From contig CAZAEE010000002.1 in the NCBI GenBank assembly GCA_964484325.1, positions 62,001 through 126,000 of the forward strand: DNA of 64,000 bases. Reading direction: 5' to 3'. The stretch comes from CAYLXX01 sp964484325. GTDB lineage: Bacteria; Patescibacteriota; Microgenomatia; UBA1406; GWC2-37-13. The notes beneath the pieces were generated by a model. The model ran no database searches. It was not told the DNA's origin and saw nothing but the letters and a program-made list of their open reading frames with translations. Shown one piece after another: positions 1 through 10,331 of the stretch (its first letter is position 1; each line of letters opens with the position of its first letter). A program made the position numbers and the translations under genes.

Positions 1-2
1 CT

Positions 3-1046
3 CAAGTTAGGAAGCTTGAACACTCATTGGTCTTACTTCGTCAGATTTTCGCATTAGTATTTTTATATTTATTTCAAGTGGTCCTGAATTCAAGCATAAG
101 TTCTTCTGATTTTTTCTATATATTATTAGCTCTTTCCTGGGTGTTTGTTGTCATCAGCTTTGAAACACCTCCAGCACTCAGTTTGGCAATCAGCTTTTTT
201 CTTATGACATATTCAGTCAGAGCTGATGCACAGTATCAAGCTCTACTTCCTGAAAAATATGCGGTGTTATCCGTTATATTCATCGGACTATCAGCTTTTA
301 ATCTCATTATTTATAGAAAAAAAGAAAATGTCATCGTTGGAATAAAAAGGGTTTTTGCAACTTTGTTTTTTTTAAATACTGTTTACGGCTCAAAAATTGA
401 GCCAGCTATGCACGCGCTCTATTCAAATTTACAACTTCAGATAGTAAATCATTTAACTCATATAGGATTATTATTTAGAGTTTACTTTAAAAAACAGCAA
501 GCAAAAGGCTTCCTACCATTTTTCATGTTTTTACTTTTTTACGGTACATTATTTATAAGTATTCTAACATTAACAGGCTACTTCTCGATTAAAACAATAT
601 TGTATTACCAAACGATTCACATGCAGGCGAAGTTTCTGAAGCACGAATTATATATTAAAGAAATCGTTCCAAGTCACAGCATTCTAGGCGAGGTAGTGAC
701 GCTGAAAGGATATAACTTCGCCTGGAAAACAAGTAATGATTACAATATAAATAGTACTTACGGGACTATACCTACACATAAGTGGTCAGATGAGATCATC
801 GAATTTAACATTCCGCTTCATCTGAAAGAGGGATTGAATGAAATCTGGGTAGAAAAACCCGTGGACGACAGTCATCCCAAAAAAATTATCAAAAGTAATA
901 CGGTAGAGTTATATTTACTATCTCGCCAGCAGTTTTATACGACAAAATCAGATAGCTTAAACACAAAAATTATTAAAAAATTAAAGTTGTTTTTATTGAG
1001 AAAGTTCCCTGCTATATTTGAATTATCAATCAAAAAATCACCATGA
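3..1046 (+). CDS. Membrane protein with C-terminal IPT/TIG-like domain (5' partial)
   Basis: The reading frame is open to the left window edge, so the true start probably lies outside; a TTG at 27 is the first possible internal start. The first ~200 residues form several hydrophobic membrane segments. About 100 residues follow (roughly 205-300 counted from the TTG) with an IPT/TIG look: IVPSHSILGEVVTLKGYNF, then WSDEIIEFNIP, the usual immunoglobulin-like pattern of P..G..V.I.G.NF and an F.VP strand. IPT folds in other proteins bind carbohydrate or act as spacers outside the membrane. The gene overlaps the next by 4 bases (ATGA), so the two are co-translated. Its role beside large GT-C-type proteins suggests surface glycan or glycoprotein assembly; this is inference. 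Confidence 0.75.
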   Translation, partial: QVRKLEHSLVLLRQIFALVFLYLFQVVLNSSISSSDFFYILLALSWVFVVISFETPPALSLAISFFLMTYSVRADAQYQALLPEKYAVLSVIFIGLSAFNLIIYRKKENVIVGIKRVFATLFFLNTVYGSKIEPAMHALYSNLQLQIVNHLTHIGLLFRVYFKKQQAKGFLPFFMFLLFYGTLFISILTLTGYFSIKTILYYQTIHMQAKFLKHELYIKEIVPSHSILGEVVTLKGYNFAWKTSNDYNINSTYGTIPTHKWSDEIIEFNIPLHLKEGLNEIWVEKPVDDSHPKKIIKSNTVELYLLSRQQFYTTKSDSLNTKIIKKLKLFLLRKFPAIFELSIKKSP

Positions 1047-3199
1047 ATTTCTTAAAGAAACTGATCTTTCATTATTATCCGTTTGTTATCTTGGGAATCT
1101 TTTGTATTTTTTACGTAGTCAGGTACTTTGATCAAAACTTCATTTTGTATGGCGAGGAGCAGGCATTTTTGAACTATGACTACGTAAATTTCAGATTTTC
1201 AAGCATATATGACTGGAGTAACAACTTCGGCAATTTCTCTTTTGGATTTTTTTCTCGATTCACTGCTGGAGTTTTCTGGCATCTTGGCTATTTGCTCCAT
1301 GTGCCTCTAATTTATATTGAGAAGCTCTTTATGTTAACGATGGTTTTTATAGGTAGTTTTTTTTCGTATCTAGCATTTTCGTTTCGTACTAAAAATAGAG
1401 TGATAGCTCTTCTTTTAAGTCTTGTTTTTATTACTACATATAACTTCACCATCGTGCTGACCACTTCACCTAAGCTCATTCAATTTGTTTTTCTGCCAAT
1501 AGCTCTATATTTATTTTTAAAATATGAAATAGAGTATAACCCAAAATATATAGCGTTAAATGTACTTTTAGCATTATTTACACTGGGAGTTGGTGTTAAT
1601 CTTCCACAAATGCTTGGTACCTATGCTTTTATAGTTCTCTATGTTGCGATTTTCAGTCAAAAAAAACAACTGCTTCGGTCTTTCTTATTTATGTTACCCC
1701 TTATCGGTACACTCTTTTTTGCTTTTGTGGTTAATTATCTCATTTTAAAAAACACCGGGCAATTTTTTCGATACGATATTTTTGACATTTCTTTTTCAGC
1801 TACAGCAAGTAGCCTCAGAGATATCTCTCGTTTTTTCGGTGCCTGGTGGGACTATTCAGGAAGCGACGGCATACCATACAATCATTTAGCAACCTATTAT
1901 CACTCAACAGTTGGAAAGGTGGTAACTTCTATACCTGTAGTATTGTACCTAGTACTTCTTGTCGCTGAAAAGAACACAAATAAGAAAATTGGCTTCATTT
2001 TTTTCTTTCTAGCCGTTTTATTTATGGTCAAAGGTGCCACACCGCCTTTGAACTTTGCTTTTAGTTTTTTTTATGACAACTTCAGTATTTTTAAAATATT
2101 CCGCGAACCCTGGGCGAAGTTTATTGCAGATTTTATATTCATGGTATATGTGGGTATCGCTTTCTTGTCTTCAAACTCTGGGAGGCTTATCAAAATTCTT
2201 GTCAGTGGACTACTTATAATTCTGCTGATGTTTCAAACGATTCCTTTTATTCGAGGCAACATTGTTGATCACCGCAATCTGGCGTATAAACTTGTTGATG
2301 TCAAAATTCCCAACTACTGGTTAGATCTTAACGCTTGGTCACGGAAACATACTCAAGATAAAAGAGTGTTAATCTTGCCAACTGACCCTATTACCGATAC
2401 ACAGCCATTGTATAACTGGCCAGAACATTCGTTTAGAGGTCACCCTGAACAGTTTTTTCTGTATGCCAACGTTGTTTCCAACACCTCAAACAATCCCCAG
2501 GAGAAATATATTCTGACTGAATATTTTAGAAATCTCAGTCCAACTGTTTTAATGGCCAGTTCTATAGACTACGTGCTCTTGACCGATATGGAAAAACACA
2601 AGAACTCTATTGGGTTGGACTCTATCGATATGGCCATCGATTCTCGCAATAAAATCTCGTTTGGCAATATTGATGTATATCCGATAAAACAAGCTTATAT
2701 AGCAAATAAAGTAAGAACAATAAGTAAAGTCTATCCGACAGATAAACTTTGTGACTTCAGCGAACTGAATAAAAATACTCAGTTTACCAAAAATTCAGCC
2801 TATGTTAACTTTCCTTATAAATCCTCTGTTCAACAATTAAGTGATAAACCTGTTGAAACACAAAGACTTTCAGAAAGCTTATATCGAGTATCATTCACTG
2901 AACCTTCTGACAAAGACGTCGGCATATTGTTTGCTGAGATGTATAACAAAGGCTGGAGGCTTTATGATTCTAAAAATCTTTTTGCTTCTCCCATCGTCAC
3001 AGAAAAAAATCATTATCCTGCCAATTGCTTTGCAAATTTCTGGATTGTTAACAAAGATCTCGTCAACAAGCATCATGATTTGTACATACGACTGACTGCA
3101 GCAAAGGACTTCCAGATTGCTAAAGATGGTTATTATATTTTTATGACTGTCATTGCTCTGTTCTGTTTAAAACAAATAATCGAAAGGAGAAGACGATGA
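1043..3199 (+). CDS. Large polytopic GT-C / YfhO-like membrane protein
   Basis: The 718-residue protein starts at the ATG of an ATGA overlap with the upstream gene. Roughly 12 hydrophobic segments fill residues 1-400. A ~300-residue hydrophilic part lies outside the membrane, and one last helix is followed by KQIIERRRR at the C-terminus. The plan, including a GWRLYDSKN stretch near residue 640, resembles YfhO and arabinofuranosyltransferase-type GT-C proteins, which use polyprenyl-phosphate sugars on the outer face of the membrane. I cannot place a catalytic acid with certainty. It overlaps the next gene by 4 bases, so the first three genes form a tightly coupled unit. Confidence 0.7.
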   Translation: MNFLKKLIFHYYPFVILGIFCIFYVVRYFDQNFILYGEEQAFLNYDYVNFRFSSIYDWSNNFGNFSFGFFSRFTAGVFWHLGYLLHVPLIYIEKLFMLTMVFIGSFFSYLAFSFRTKNRVIALLLSLVFITTYNFTIVLTTSPKLIQFVFLPIALYLFLKYEIEYNPKYIALNVLLALFTLGVGVNLPQMLGTYAFIVLYVAIFSQKKQLLRSFLFMLPLIGTLFFAFVVNYLILKNTGQFFRYDIFDISFSATASSLRDISRFFGAWWDYSGSDGIPYNHLATYYHSTVGKVVTSIPVVLYLVLLVAEKNTNKKIGFIFFFLAVLFMVKGATPPLNFAFSFFYDNFSIFKIFREPWAKFIADFIFMVYVGIAFLSSNSGRLIKILVSGLLIILLMFQTIPFIRGNIVDHRNLAYKLVDVKIPNYWLDLNAWSRKHTQDKRVLILPTDPITDTQPLYNWPEHSFRGHPEQFFLYANVVSNTSNNPQEKYILTEYFRNLSPTVLMASSIDYVLLTDMEKHKNSIGLDSIDMAIDSRNKISFGNIDVYPIKQAYIANKVRTISKVYPTDKLCDFSELNKNTQFTKNSAYVNFPYKSSVQQLSDKPVETQRLSESLYRVSFTEPSDKDVGILFAEMYNKGWRLYDSKNLFASPIVTEKNHYPANCFANFWIVNKDLVNKHHDLYIRLTAAKDFQIAKDGYYIFMTVIALFCLKQIIERRRR

Positions 3200-5253
3200 A
3201 CTTGCCCAAAATAACTCGAATTCTTTTCTTAGGATTAAGTATATTGTTTGCTGCCGGGTATCAACTTATAGAAGCACCAGTACTCAGTGAAAAATCTTTT
3301 TCCAATAATATTGTGAAGCACATCTATATTTTAAAGCCGTATATCAATGGGGAACTGTTTGCCAACACCAATGTCTCCGAATCATACCCAGATGTCTTCG
3401 AACCTTTTACCCAAAAGCATTTTTTCATACAAAGTTATTACCTGAACAATATATTTGAGAAGCTTGATATGGGAAAGAATAACTTTAGCTATCTAACGTA
3501 TGCCAACAAAAGAATATCTGAACTATTGCACTTAGGCAATGATTTACCAGTCCTTGAGAACAGTCCGACAGTTTCGCAGCTTATGTCATGGTGGAACAGC
3601 AATAAGCCGGGATTAATGGATTATTCAAAACTTAATACATTCAATAGCTGGGAAGCGGGATTGTCCAGATACGTCTTTCTCATGGAAGCTGAGGTGAACG
3701 ACTTAACTAAATACAGCAAGGACTATTATTTCAACCAGATATTTATTCTCAGAGGTTACTTGACCAAACATCGGAACCGGTTGCTTGAGACAATTTATAT
3801 TTCTCAGAAAACTCCGGAAGAAAAAGATTACTTAATTAAACTGACTAATAACATTTTTCAGTATTTAGAAGAAAAGATTAATAAAACCGTCCCGGAATAC
3901 AATCCATTAACACTGCAATATTCACTAAAAAACGTCATTCAGGACAAAGAGTATGGCACCTATGATATAAAAATTAACCTTCAACCGGAGTCTAAATATC
4001 TTTTTGATAAAGCTATGTTACAGATGAATGGAAAAGTAATACCAAGTACTTCAAGTCAAAAAAATGAAAAACTATTTAATAACGTTATGATAGATACTTC
4101 AAGTAAATCATTACGTATGGATTTTCCCGATGTTTCTTCAAGTATCCAGATTGGCCAGTGGACCAGTAGCCAGGATCAGGACGGATCTTATATTTATATC
4201 TTACCCGTAACATTACTGAAAAATCAGAATAGCTATTTCATGGTATTTACATCATCAGTGAGCCAATCGATCTTAATTCAATTTCAGGAGATTCATCCGA
4301 ATCAACCAGAACTTTCAAAAGCCTATCTGAGTCAACCGGTTCCCCCAACAAAAGATCCATATTTAACAGAGTATTTAATCAATGCAAAGTATGATCCGGC
4401 TTTTGTAAACAGGATAACAGTAAGCTCTCAAACTGAAATTCCCTCAGATGAACTGGCAAAAACTCACATTAAACTCAACCCTGTTCTTGATCCGGAAATT
4501 ATTCTTGAAAAACAGAACCGACTATCAAACCATCCTTTTTCAATTAATCTCACCAAACAGAATAGTAATTCATATCTTATTGATATTTCCAACTCAACTA
4601 AAACAGAAGATTCCTTGATTACGAATGCGCTTGGTATTCCTTGGGCAACTTCCATTATTCCCAAGGGGGCAGATCACTATATTATAAAAGCTACCTACCT
4701 CCCTCATCTTCTGACATTAGTTTTAAGTTTAATTTTTTTTCTTTTTTTTGGATTGAGCTTTCTGGTTCAAGAATATAAAAAACAATTTAGATTTTCTTTG
4801 TCTATTTCATATTTCAGCAAACTGCATTCAGAAAAATATGATAAATTCCTATGGCAAGTAATCTCCTTCATCCGTATACCACTTCTAATTGCAACCATTT
4901 GTCTTTTAGTGCTATATATTAAATTTGAAAAGAACAACTCTGACGCGTACATTCTTTGGCTCGTGATACTCTGGACGCTGACGACAATATTCTTTAAATT
5001 TCGTCACGTGTATACTTTAGTTATTGGTTTATTATTTTTTGCACTAGCGAGTGTTTTATATCTATTTATGAACGAGCTTCTTTCTGAGAGAATTTTTGGC
5101 CTATCTTATCTTGTCTTTCTCATTGGGGGACTGCAGTTAATTGTTCAGGAAAATATAAAATATTTTCACCTTCAGAACTCTCATCTTAATATCAGGATAC
5201 TAACTAAAATGCAACAGCTCTTTAAGAAATCAGTTCAGTTTTTTCACAAGTAG
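3196..5253 (+). CDS. Uncharacterised membrane protein with large extracytoplasmic domain
   Basis: The family is not recognised. A signal-anchor helix (about residues 7-23) is followed by ~480 hydrophilic residues presumably outside the cell. A compact block of about six membrane helices (residues ~500-650) and a basic tail follow. The start is supported by one of the few good ribosome binding sites here, AAAGGAGAAG about 6 bases before the ATG, and by the 4-base overlap with the preceding gene. Its coupling to the IPT protein and the 718-residue GT-C-like protein suggests the three products form one envelope complex; that is inference from context. Confidence 0.7.
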   Translation: MNLPKITRILFLGLSILFAAGYQLIEAPVLSEKSFSNNIVKHIYILKPYINGELFANTNVSESYPDVFEPFTQKHFFIQSYYLNNIFEKLDMGKNNFSYLTYANKRISELLHLGNDLPVLENSPTVSQLMSWWNSNKPGLMDYSKLNTFNSWEAGLSRYVFLMEAEVNDLTKYSKDYYFNQIFILRGYLTKHRNRLLETIYISQKTPEEKDYLIKLTNNIFQYLEEKINKTVPEYNPLTLQYSLKNVIQDKEYGTYDIKINLQPESKYLFDKAMLQMNGKVIPSTSSQKNEKLFNNVMIDTSSKSLRMDFPDVSSSIQIGQWTSSQDQDGSYIYILPVTLLKNQNSYFMVFTSSVSQSILIQFQEIHPNQPELSKAYLSQPVPPTKDPYLTEYLINAKYDPAFVNRITVSSQTEIPSDELAKTHIKLNPVLDPEIILEKQNRLSNHPFSINLTKQNSNSYLIDISNSTKTEDSLITNALGIPWATSIIPKGADHYIIKATYLPHLLTLVLSLIFFLFFGLSFLVQEYKKQFRFSLSISYFSKLHSEKYDKFLWQVISFIRIPLLIATICLLVLYIKFEKNNSDAYILWLVILWTLTTIFFKFRHVYTLVIGLLFFALASVLYLFMNELLSERIFGLSYLVFLIGGLQLIVQENIKYFHLQNSHLNIRILTKMQQLFKKSVQFFHK

Positions 5254-5262
5254 CCACATATT

Positions 5263-6750
5263 ATGAAAAAGAATTATGGAGTCCTTATATTACTTGCACT
5301 ACTTGTACTAGGTGCATTTGTATATCGAGTTGAGGGTATTGTTCATAATCATTCATTTTGGGCAGATGAAGCCGAGATCGCCGCAACTTCTCGAGATCTT
5401 ATCCAGGGTAAAGTCTCTCTTTTTACTGCCTTACAAACTCCAGGGGTACTGTACCAACCACTGCATATGATATTAGGGGCAGTGTCCTTTTTGTTTTTCG
5501 GTTCAACTGAATGGGCTGCACGACTCATTTCGGCACTTTTTGGTACTCTTGGCGTCGTGGCGGCATATCTGCTTGCTGAGAAACTTTCAACAAAAAGTGG
5601 GGGACTATTGGCCGCGTTTCTATTTGCTTTTTCCCAGATAAACTTAACAAACTCTACCCAGTTTAAACCGTATACAGCTCTTGAGGCATTGTTTATCTTT
5701 GATTTATATTTACTTTCAAAGCTCAACAAAAAAACACCAACTGTATCTATTCATATCGGGATTTTACTTACTTCTATTGCTAGTTCACTACTCCATCCTA
5801 TCGGTATGCTTATTTGGCTTCCCTATATGGTATATATTTCTACCAATGCGTCGGTTTTCTTTAAACAAAAAAATCTTGGCTATTTGCTAGTAACATGCAT
5901 CGTTTTACTCCTCTTGGTCTTGCAGTTGCGAAACATTATTTCCTCAACAATACATTTTGTTTTCATGTATTCGTTAAGAGCGAATAACATACCGTATCTT
6001 CGCGAACTATTGTGGCGAAACTATGGCTTTATCCTTCTTCCGGCTCTTGTTGGACTTATCATTACTTACTCAAGAAATAGATTACTTTTTATTTTCACAA
6101 GCATTCTAATTGCGCCATTACTTTTCTGGTGGGCGTTCACCAGCCCGACTCACAATATTCGCTACATTATGCCTTTTTTTGGAGTCATGTTTGTCTACTT
6201 TGGCGTTTTTTGGGGACAGGTTGAACACGCGATATTTCCTCATAAAGCAAGCTTTCTGTGTCTTCTGGTCGCAGGTATGTTATTTTTAGGAGGATATAAA
6301 ATTGTTCGAAAACCTTCTATTTATTACAGTCCAAATGCTGATTTATATGGTGATGTACAGATTGCCGACTATAAATCTGTTTTTGAGCAGCTGAAAAGCC
6401 GATTTCCTGATTTGCAACACACAGTAATTTTCAATGACCTCTTTGGACCTCAAAAATGGTATCTTAATATACCGGTGACTGCCTATTTTATGAAGGGTAT
6501 TGTGAAACCGGAGCATCACGCTGTCGATCAAGCGATGGTCTATGGATCATTAAGAGATTTAATTACCCAGATGAAAAAATATCCGAAAGGCCTATTAATT
6601 GTCGAAGATTGGCAAAGTCTCCTACCTGAAGATATTAAACAATATGCTAAGAAAAATCTCAAGTTGGAGTATGAAGTTAAAAGTTTACCTCAGGCAGTCG
6701 GGGATCCTTGGCCGATTCAAGTTTATAGTTGGGGTATGAATACGTTATGA
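5263..6750 (+). CDS. GT39/ArnT-like GT-C glycosyltransferase
   Basis: The protein is polytopic, with the hallmark first-loop acidic pair of PMT/ArnT-like enzymes (WADEAEI, D35-E36). About 10-11 helices end near residue 350, before a soluble C-terminal domain. These enzymes transfer a sugar from a polyprenyl-phosphate carrier to a protein or lipid on the extracytoplasmic side. The gene lies 9 bases after the previous one and shares an ATGA (6747-6750) with the next. Donor and acceptor cannot be told from the sequence. Confidence 0.8.
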   Translation: MKKNYGVLILLALLVLGAFVYRVEGIVHNHSFWADEAEIAATSRDLIQGKVSLFTALQTPGVLYQPLHMILGAVSFLFFGSTEWAARLISALFGTLGVVAAYLLAEKLSTKSGGLLAAFLFAFSQINLTNSTQFKPYTALEALFIFDLYLLSKLNKKTPTVSIHIGILLTSIASSLLHPIGMLIWLPYMVYISTNASVFFKQKNLGYLLVTCIVLLLLVLQLRNIISSTIHFVFMYSLRANNIPYLRELLWRNYGFILLPALVGLIITYSRNRLLFIFTSILIAPLLFWWAFTSPTHNIRYIMPFFGVMFVYFGVFWGQVEHAIFPHKASFLCLLVAGMLFLGGYKIVRKPSIYYSPNADLYGDVQIADYKSVFEQLKSRFPDLQHTVIFNDLFGPQKWYLNIPVTAYFMKGIVKPEHHAVDQAMVYGSLRDLITQMKKYPKGLLIVEDWQSLLPEDIKQYAKKNLKLEYEVKSLPQAVGDPWPIQVYSWGMNTL

Positions 6751-8021
6751 TCAAAAAAGCCTCTACCATCTCCATTATCTTTGGAGTAAACACTCTGATT
6801 CAACTCATTAACCAGATAATTATCACGCGACTATTTGGTGCCACTTTATCTCTTGATGTGTTTCTGGCCGCCGTGGCGCTCCCTACAGTTTTTGTGACTG
6901 TATTGTATGGAACTATATCTGACGCATTTTTGCCATTTTATACCCGTATGAAAATAGCCTCTCCAGAAGAGACGAACAAGTATTTTTTAAGTCATCTTTT
7001 TAAAATCTTTTTTATTGTTTTTGCTATCACGATTTTTATGATAGCAACTTCCGGAATTATCAGTCACCTCCTCTATGCAAATCGCGGAGAACAGTTTGTG
7101 AAAGACGTGACTTTTCAGATGCAACTTCTTTTTTCTGGATTACCCTTTGCTTTTATCGCCAGTATTTTTGGTTCTTACTTATATGCACATAAACAATTTA
7201 TTCGTTTTCCGATTGTTCAGGCTATCGGAAATGCTGTCAATTTACTTGTGACGATTGCACTGGCACCTTATTTTGGCATCTGGTCATTGATCATTGCTTT
7301 CATTGGTAATTTAATTCTTCAGGTAATTCTTGTCATGCCAAAGTTAGATATACATTTTAGTCACGTAAAATTTTCAGTCAAACCGTTTATATACGCCTGG
7401 ATCCCACTTATGGTGGCAACCTTTGCTGCCCGATCTGACAATCTTCTGATAAGATCTTTATCATCGAGTTTACCCGAAGGGTATCTAGTGTATCTGAACT
7501 TAACTTCACGCATGTTCTCGATTGCCGCTGGTGTGGCGACGATCGGTATTCAGGTCATACTTTTACCTCATCTTGTGGAGCATATTGCGGCTAAGAACTT
7601 CACTAAAGCAAAGAGTCTTGTCGTCAAGTCAAAACTCGTCGGCTCTCTTGTTTCAGTGATCACGGCTGGACTCCTATGGCTTATTGCACCAGTGGTGATT
7701 CATGTTTTGTTTGTCGGCGGCAAGTTTACTAAAGCCGATGCTCAGACTGCGATCACCCTTCTGCCAATTTTTTTATTTCCGGCGATTGGTTGGGGCGTGC
7801 AAAGCATATTTTTTCAGCCTCTTATGGCCATACGTAAATATCCCCATCTTGCAGTCCTTAACCTTATTGCCTTGGTTCTAGGATGGGGGAGCGGTATCGC
7901 AATTCAAAAAATTTCCGGGCCGTTTCAAGGGCTAACATTTGGATTAATCATCATGGTTTTTTCTGGCATAATTGGAAGTGAAATCCTATGGCAGTACTTC
8001 AAAAAAAGTCTCTCGACTTAA
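6747..8021 (+). CDS. MurJ/MviN-like lipid flippase (MOP superfamily)
   Basis: The start chosen is the ATG inside the ATGA shared with the upstream gene; the frame is open further upstream but only into that gene. The 424 residues contain about 12 helices. Recognisable MurJ features are the ITRLFGAT start of helix 1, FLAAVALPTVF, and the SDAFLPFYTR segment. MurJ-type proteins flip lipid II or other polyprenyl-PP glycans. It sits inside a run of glycosyltransferase genes, so it may serve a surface polysaccharide rather than peptidoglycan. Confidence 0.85.
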   Translation: MIKKASTISIIFGVNTLIQLINQIIITRLFGATLSLDVFLAAVALPTVFVTVLYGTISDAFLPFYTRMKIASPEETNKYFLSHLFKIFFIVFAITIFMIATSGIISHLLYANRGEQFVKDVTFQMQLLFSGLPFAFIASIFGSYLYAHKQFIRFPIVQAIGNAVNLLVTIALAPYFGIWSLIIAFIGNLILQVILVMPKLDIHFSHVKFSVKPFIYAWIPLMVATFAARSDNLLIRSLSSSLPEGYLVYLNLTSRMFSIAAGVATIGIQVILLPHLVEHIAAKNFTKAKSLVVKSKLVGSLVSVITAGLLWLIAPVVIHVLFVGGKFTKADAQTAITLLPIFLFPAIGWGVQSIFFQPLMAIRKYPHLAVLNLIALVLGWGSGIAIQKISGPFQGLTFGLIIMVFSGIIGSEILWQYFKKSLST

Positions 8022-8842
8022 CCAATGTATCTGTAGTAATTCCAACATATCAAAGACCGCGCCTTGCTCTTCAAGCGGCCGCTAGCATCCGCAAATTTCA
8101 TAAAGATATCGAAATAATAATCGTTGATCAACAAAACTCTGCCAAACCTGATCTTGACGAAGTGAAAAAACTCCGCGTGAAGTTCATCACCATCGAGACA
8201 GTCAACACTTCGCGTGCCAAAAATCATGGTATTGCTCAGTCCAAAGGCGACTTCGTGTTTTTCTTTGATGATGATGTAGAAATTTCCCAAGATACAATTC
8301 CAGCTCAACTAACCTCTTACGAAAACCCTAGTGTTGTTGCCACAGCTGGACGAGTGATCAACGATGGCGAACACATACCCAAAGAGACTGATGTCATAAC
8401 CGGTCGCACAAATCGGCTGGCAACAAAGTTTATCTTTCAGTATTGGAGCACTCGTCAACAATATGTAGACTTTCCGTACGGATGCAATATGTCATTTCGA
8501 AAAAAAAATTTACTTCTCGCTGGTGGTTTTGATGAGCATTTCCCTAAAATTTTTGAAGAAATTGATCTGGGAGTCAGAATTTCTTCAATTTACGGAAAAA
8601 TTCTTTTTGTTCCTGAAGCAGTTGCCTACCATCATAAAGCAATTTCTGGTGGTACTCGTACTGACAAAAAAGGTAAAAACCTAATGATTTATAGTCATTA
8701 TGGGTATTATTTGGCCAAACACGTACAATTTCCACTATCACTAGTTTCTCTCATATTAAGAACTAAATCAGCTCTTTTTGAAGCACCATACGCACTGCCA
8801 ATTTTATACCAAAGTTATGCGAAGTATTTTTTATCAAAATAA
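7988..8842 (+). CDS. Family 2 glycosyltransferase
   Basis: This is a GT-A fold protein. It has an N-terminal VSVVIPTYQRP nucleotide-binding strand (residues ~14-24), NTSRAKNHGI, an FFFDDDVEI metal-binding DxD (D94-96), and GGFDEHFPKIFEEIDLGVR in the acceptor half. It uses an NDP-sugar in the cytoplasm. The start codon lies 34 bases inside the end of the flippase gene, implying translational coupling. No C-terminal membrane helix is clear. Confidence 0.85.
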   Translation: MAVLQKKSLDLTNVSVVIPTYQRPRLALQAAASIRKFHKDIEIIIVDQQNSAKPDLDEVKKLRVKFITIETVNTSRAKNHGIAQSKGDFVFFFDDDVEISQDTIPAQLTSYENPSVVATAGRVINDGEHIPKETDVITGRTNRLATKFIFQYWSTRQQYVDFPYGCNMSFRKKNLLLAGGFDEHFPKIFEEIDLGVRISSIYGKILFVPEAVAYHHKAISGGTRTDKKGKNLMIYSHYGYYLAKHVQFPLSLVSLILRTKSALFEAPYALPILYQSYAKYFLSK

Positions 8843-10331
8843 AAATAATCTTAAAAAAATTCTTTCCCCAGTAAATATCTGCCTTATCGCAGCGTTTGCT
8901 GTTATTCTTGTTGCCAGATTTTACAAAGCAGCTCAGTTTTTTAGTTTTAACTTCGACGAAGAGTATCAAGCAAGCCTCGCTTGGGAGCAGGTAAAAAACT
9001 TTCACCCCATCTGGATTGGTGTCAGCGCCTCAAATTTAGGATTTTATTTAGGACCTGGTTTCACATACTTAAATGCACTTTTATTTGCTATCTCTCGTGG
9101 AGATCCGATTATTTTAGCTTACTTTTCGGTCTTTTTCGGACTTCTAACGACTGCGAGTGTTTACTTTATTACCTCCGACATCTTCAATCGTAAAGCGGCT
9201 TACATTGCCGCAATTATATATGGCGGCTCTGTTTTTTTGAATTTTTTCGACAGGCGGTTCTGGAACCCGACAACCATGCCTTTCATCTCTATCTGGCTGG
9301 TTTATACTCTCATCAAGGGTGAGAAAGACACACGCTGGTATATCGCGACCGCGTTTCTTTTTGCCGCCGCTTTCCATGTTCATTTGGCAATTTTTCTTTT
9401 AACTCCTCTTATTTTATTTGGCATTGGACGTAATATAAAAAAAATAAAGGCGTCCACATGGGCTGGCATGATAATCAGCTTTATCGCGGTTTATTCACCA
9501 CTAATTGTTTTTGACATTGTCCATAACTTCGACGACATTATGGCACCAATTCGCTACTTTGTTTTTCATCAGGGAAAATTCACCACGGTTTCAGGTGGCG
9601 GTGTTGTTGAACACTGGAAAGTTATGGTGAATGCTTTAGGGAAAATTTGGTATATTGTGCCTCCTGCAACAGTTCAAGAAGAACATTGCCTTGGTGCTCA
9701 CTGTCATATTTCCCAAGCACCTATTTTCTTAGATATTCTTTCGCTTGGCATTATCGCTTGGCTACTTTATTTATGGAAAAAGGGAACGGTGGCACTTCGA
9801 TTTCTGACTGTCGCGATATTATTATATTTTGTTGGATTTTTGTTTTATCCTGGATACGCGGCTGAGTACTATTTGATCGGTTTGTATGCTCTATTTACGA
9901 TTGCAGCTGGTGTCGTCTTGGCTTATTTACCATCGACTATTCTCATTCCTGGGTTCATACTTTTTCTTATTATCAACAGCTACACTATGTTTACTTCACC
10001 TCAGGAGAAGTTTGGTCTAATAACCCGAAAAAAACTCATCAAAGAAACGATGAACATTGTCGGTACTCAACCATACTCTCTGGAAACGTATGGACAAGAG
10101 AAACGAAAGTACCCTCCGTACGGCGGCTGGCGGTTTCTGTTTAAGATTTACGCTCGTACACCAACTCAGAGCTTTGCCGATGACTCGTTCAGTTGGATCT
10201 ATAAAGATGAAGTTTCTCAAGTGAAACCGCAGCTTAGAGTTGTTATAACAGATGACCTTGTCTATGACACAAAGGATAAACCAATTGCTTCATTTCATGA
10301 AGGCGTTTTCCGCTCATATGTTTTCCCTTAA
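8817..10331 (+). CDS. GT39/PMT-like GT-C glycosyltransferase
   Basis: The ATG at 8817 (MRSIFYQNKN) is preferred over one at 8778, which would force a 65-base overlap with the preceding gene; the chosen start overlaps by 26. It is polytopic, with an acidic motif FNFDEEYQAS (D47-E49) in the first loop and FFDRRFWNPT in the position of the second loop. A C-terminal soluble domain of ~100 residues carries a cluster of tyrosines. It probably glycosylates an extracytoplasmic target using a lipid-linked sugar. Confidence 0.75.
   Translation: MRSIFYQNKNNLKKILSPVNICLIAAFAVILVARFYKAAQFFSFNFDEEYQASLAWEQVKNFHPIWIGVSASNLGFYLGPGFTYLNALLFAISRGDPIILAYFSVFFGLLTTASVYFITSDIFNRKAAYIAAIIYGGSVFLNFFDRRFWNPTTMPFISIWLVYTLIKGEKDTRWYIATAFLFAAAFHVHLAIFLLTPLILFGIGRNIKKIKASTWAGMIISFIAVYSPLIVFDIVHNFDDIMAPIRYFVFHQGKFTTVSGGGVVEHWKVMVNALGKIWYIVPPATVQEEHCLGAHCHISQAPIFLDILSLGIIAWLLYLWKKGTVALRFLTVAILLYFVGFLFYPGYAAEYYLIGLYALFTIAAGVVLAYLPSTILIPGFILFLIINSYTMFTSPQEKFGLITRKKLIKETMNIVGTQPYSLETYGQEKRKYPPYGGWRFLFKIYARTPTQSFADDSFSWIYKDEVSQVKPQLRVVITDDLVYDTKDKPIASFHEGVFRSYVFP

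Noticed and set aside
5349..5729. 126-codon open frame on the - strand
   Set aside because: Antisense to the GT39-like gene with the intact acidic motif; no promoter or ribosome site.
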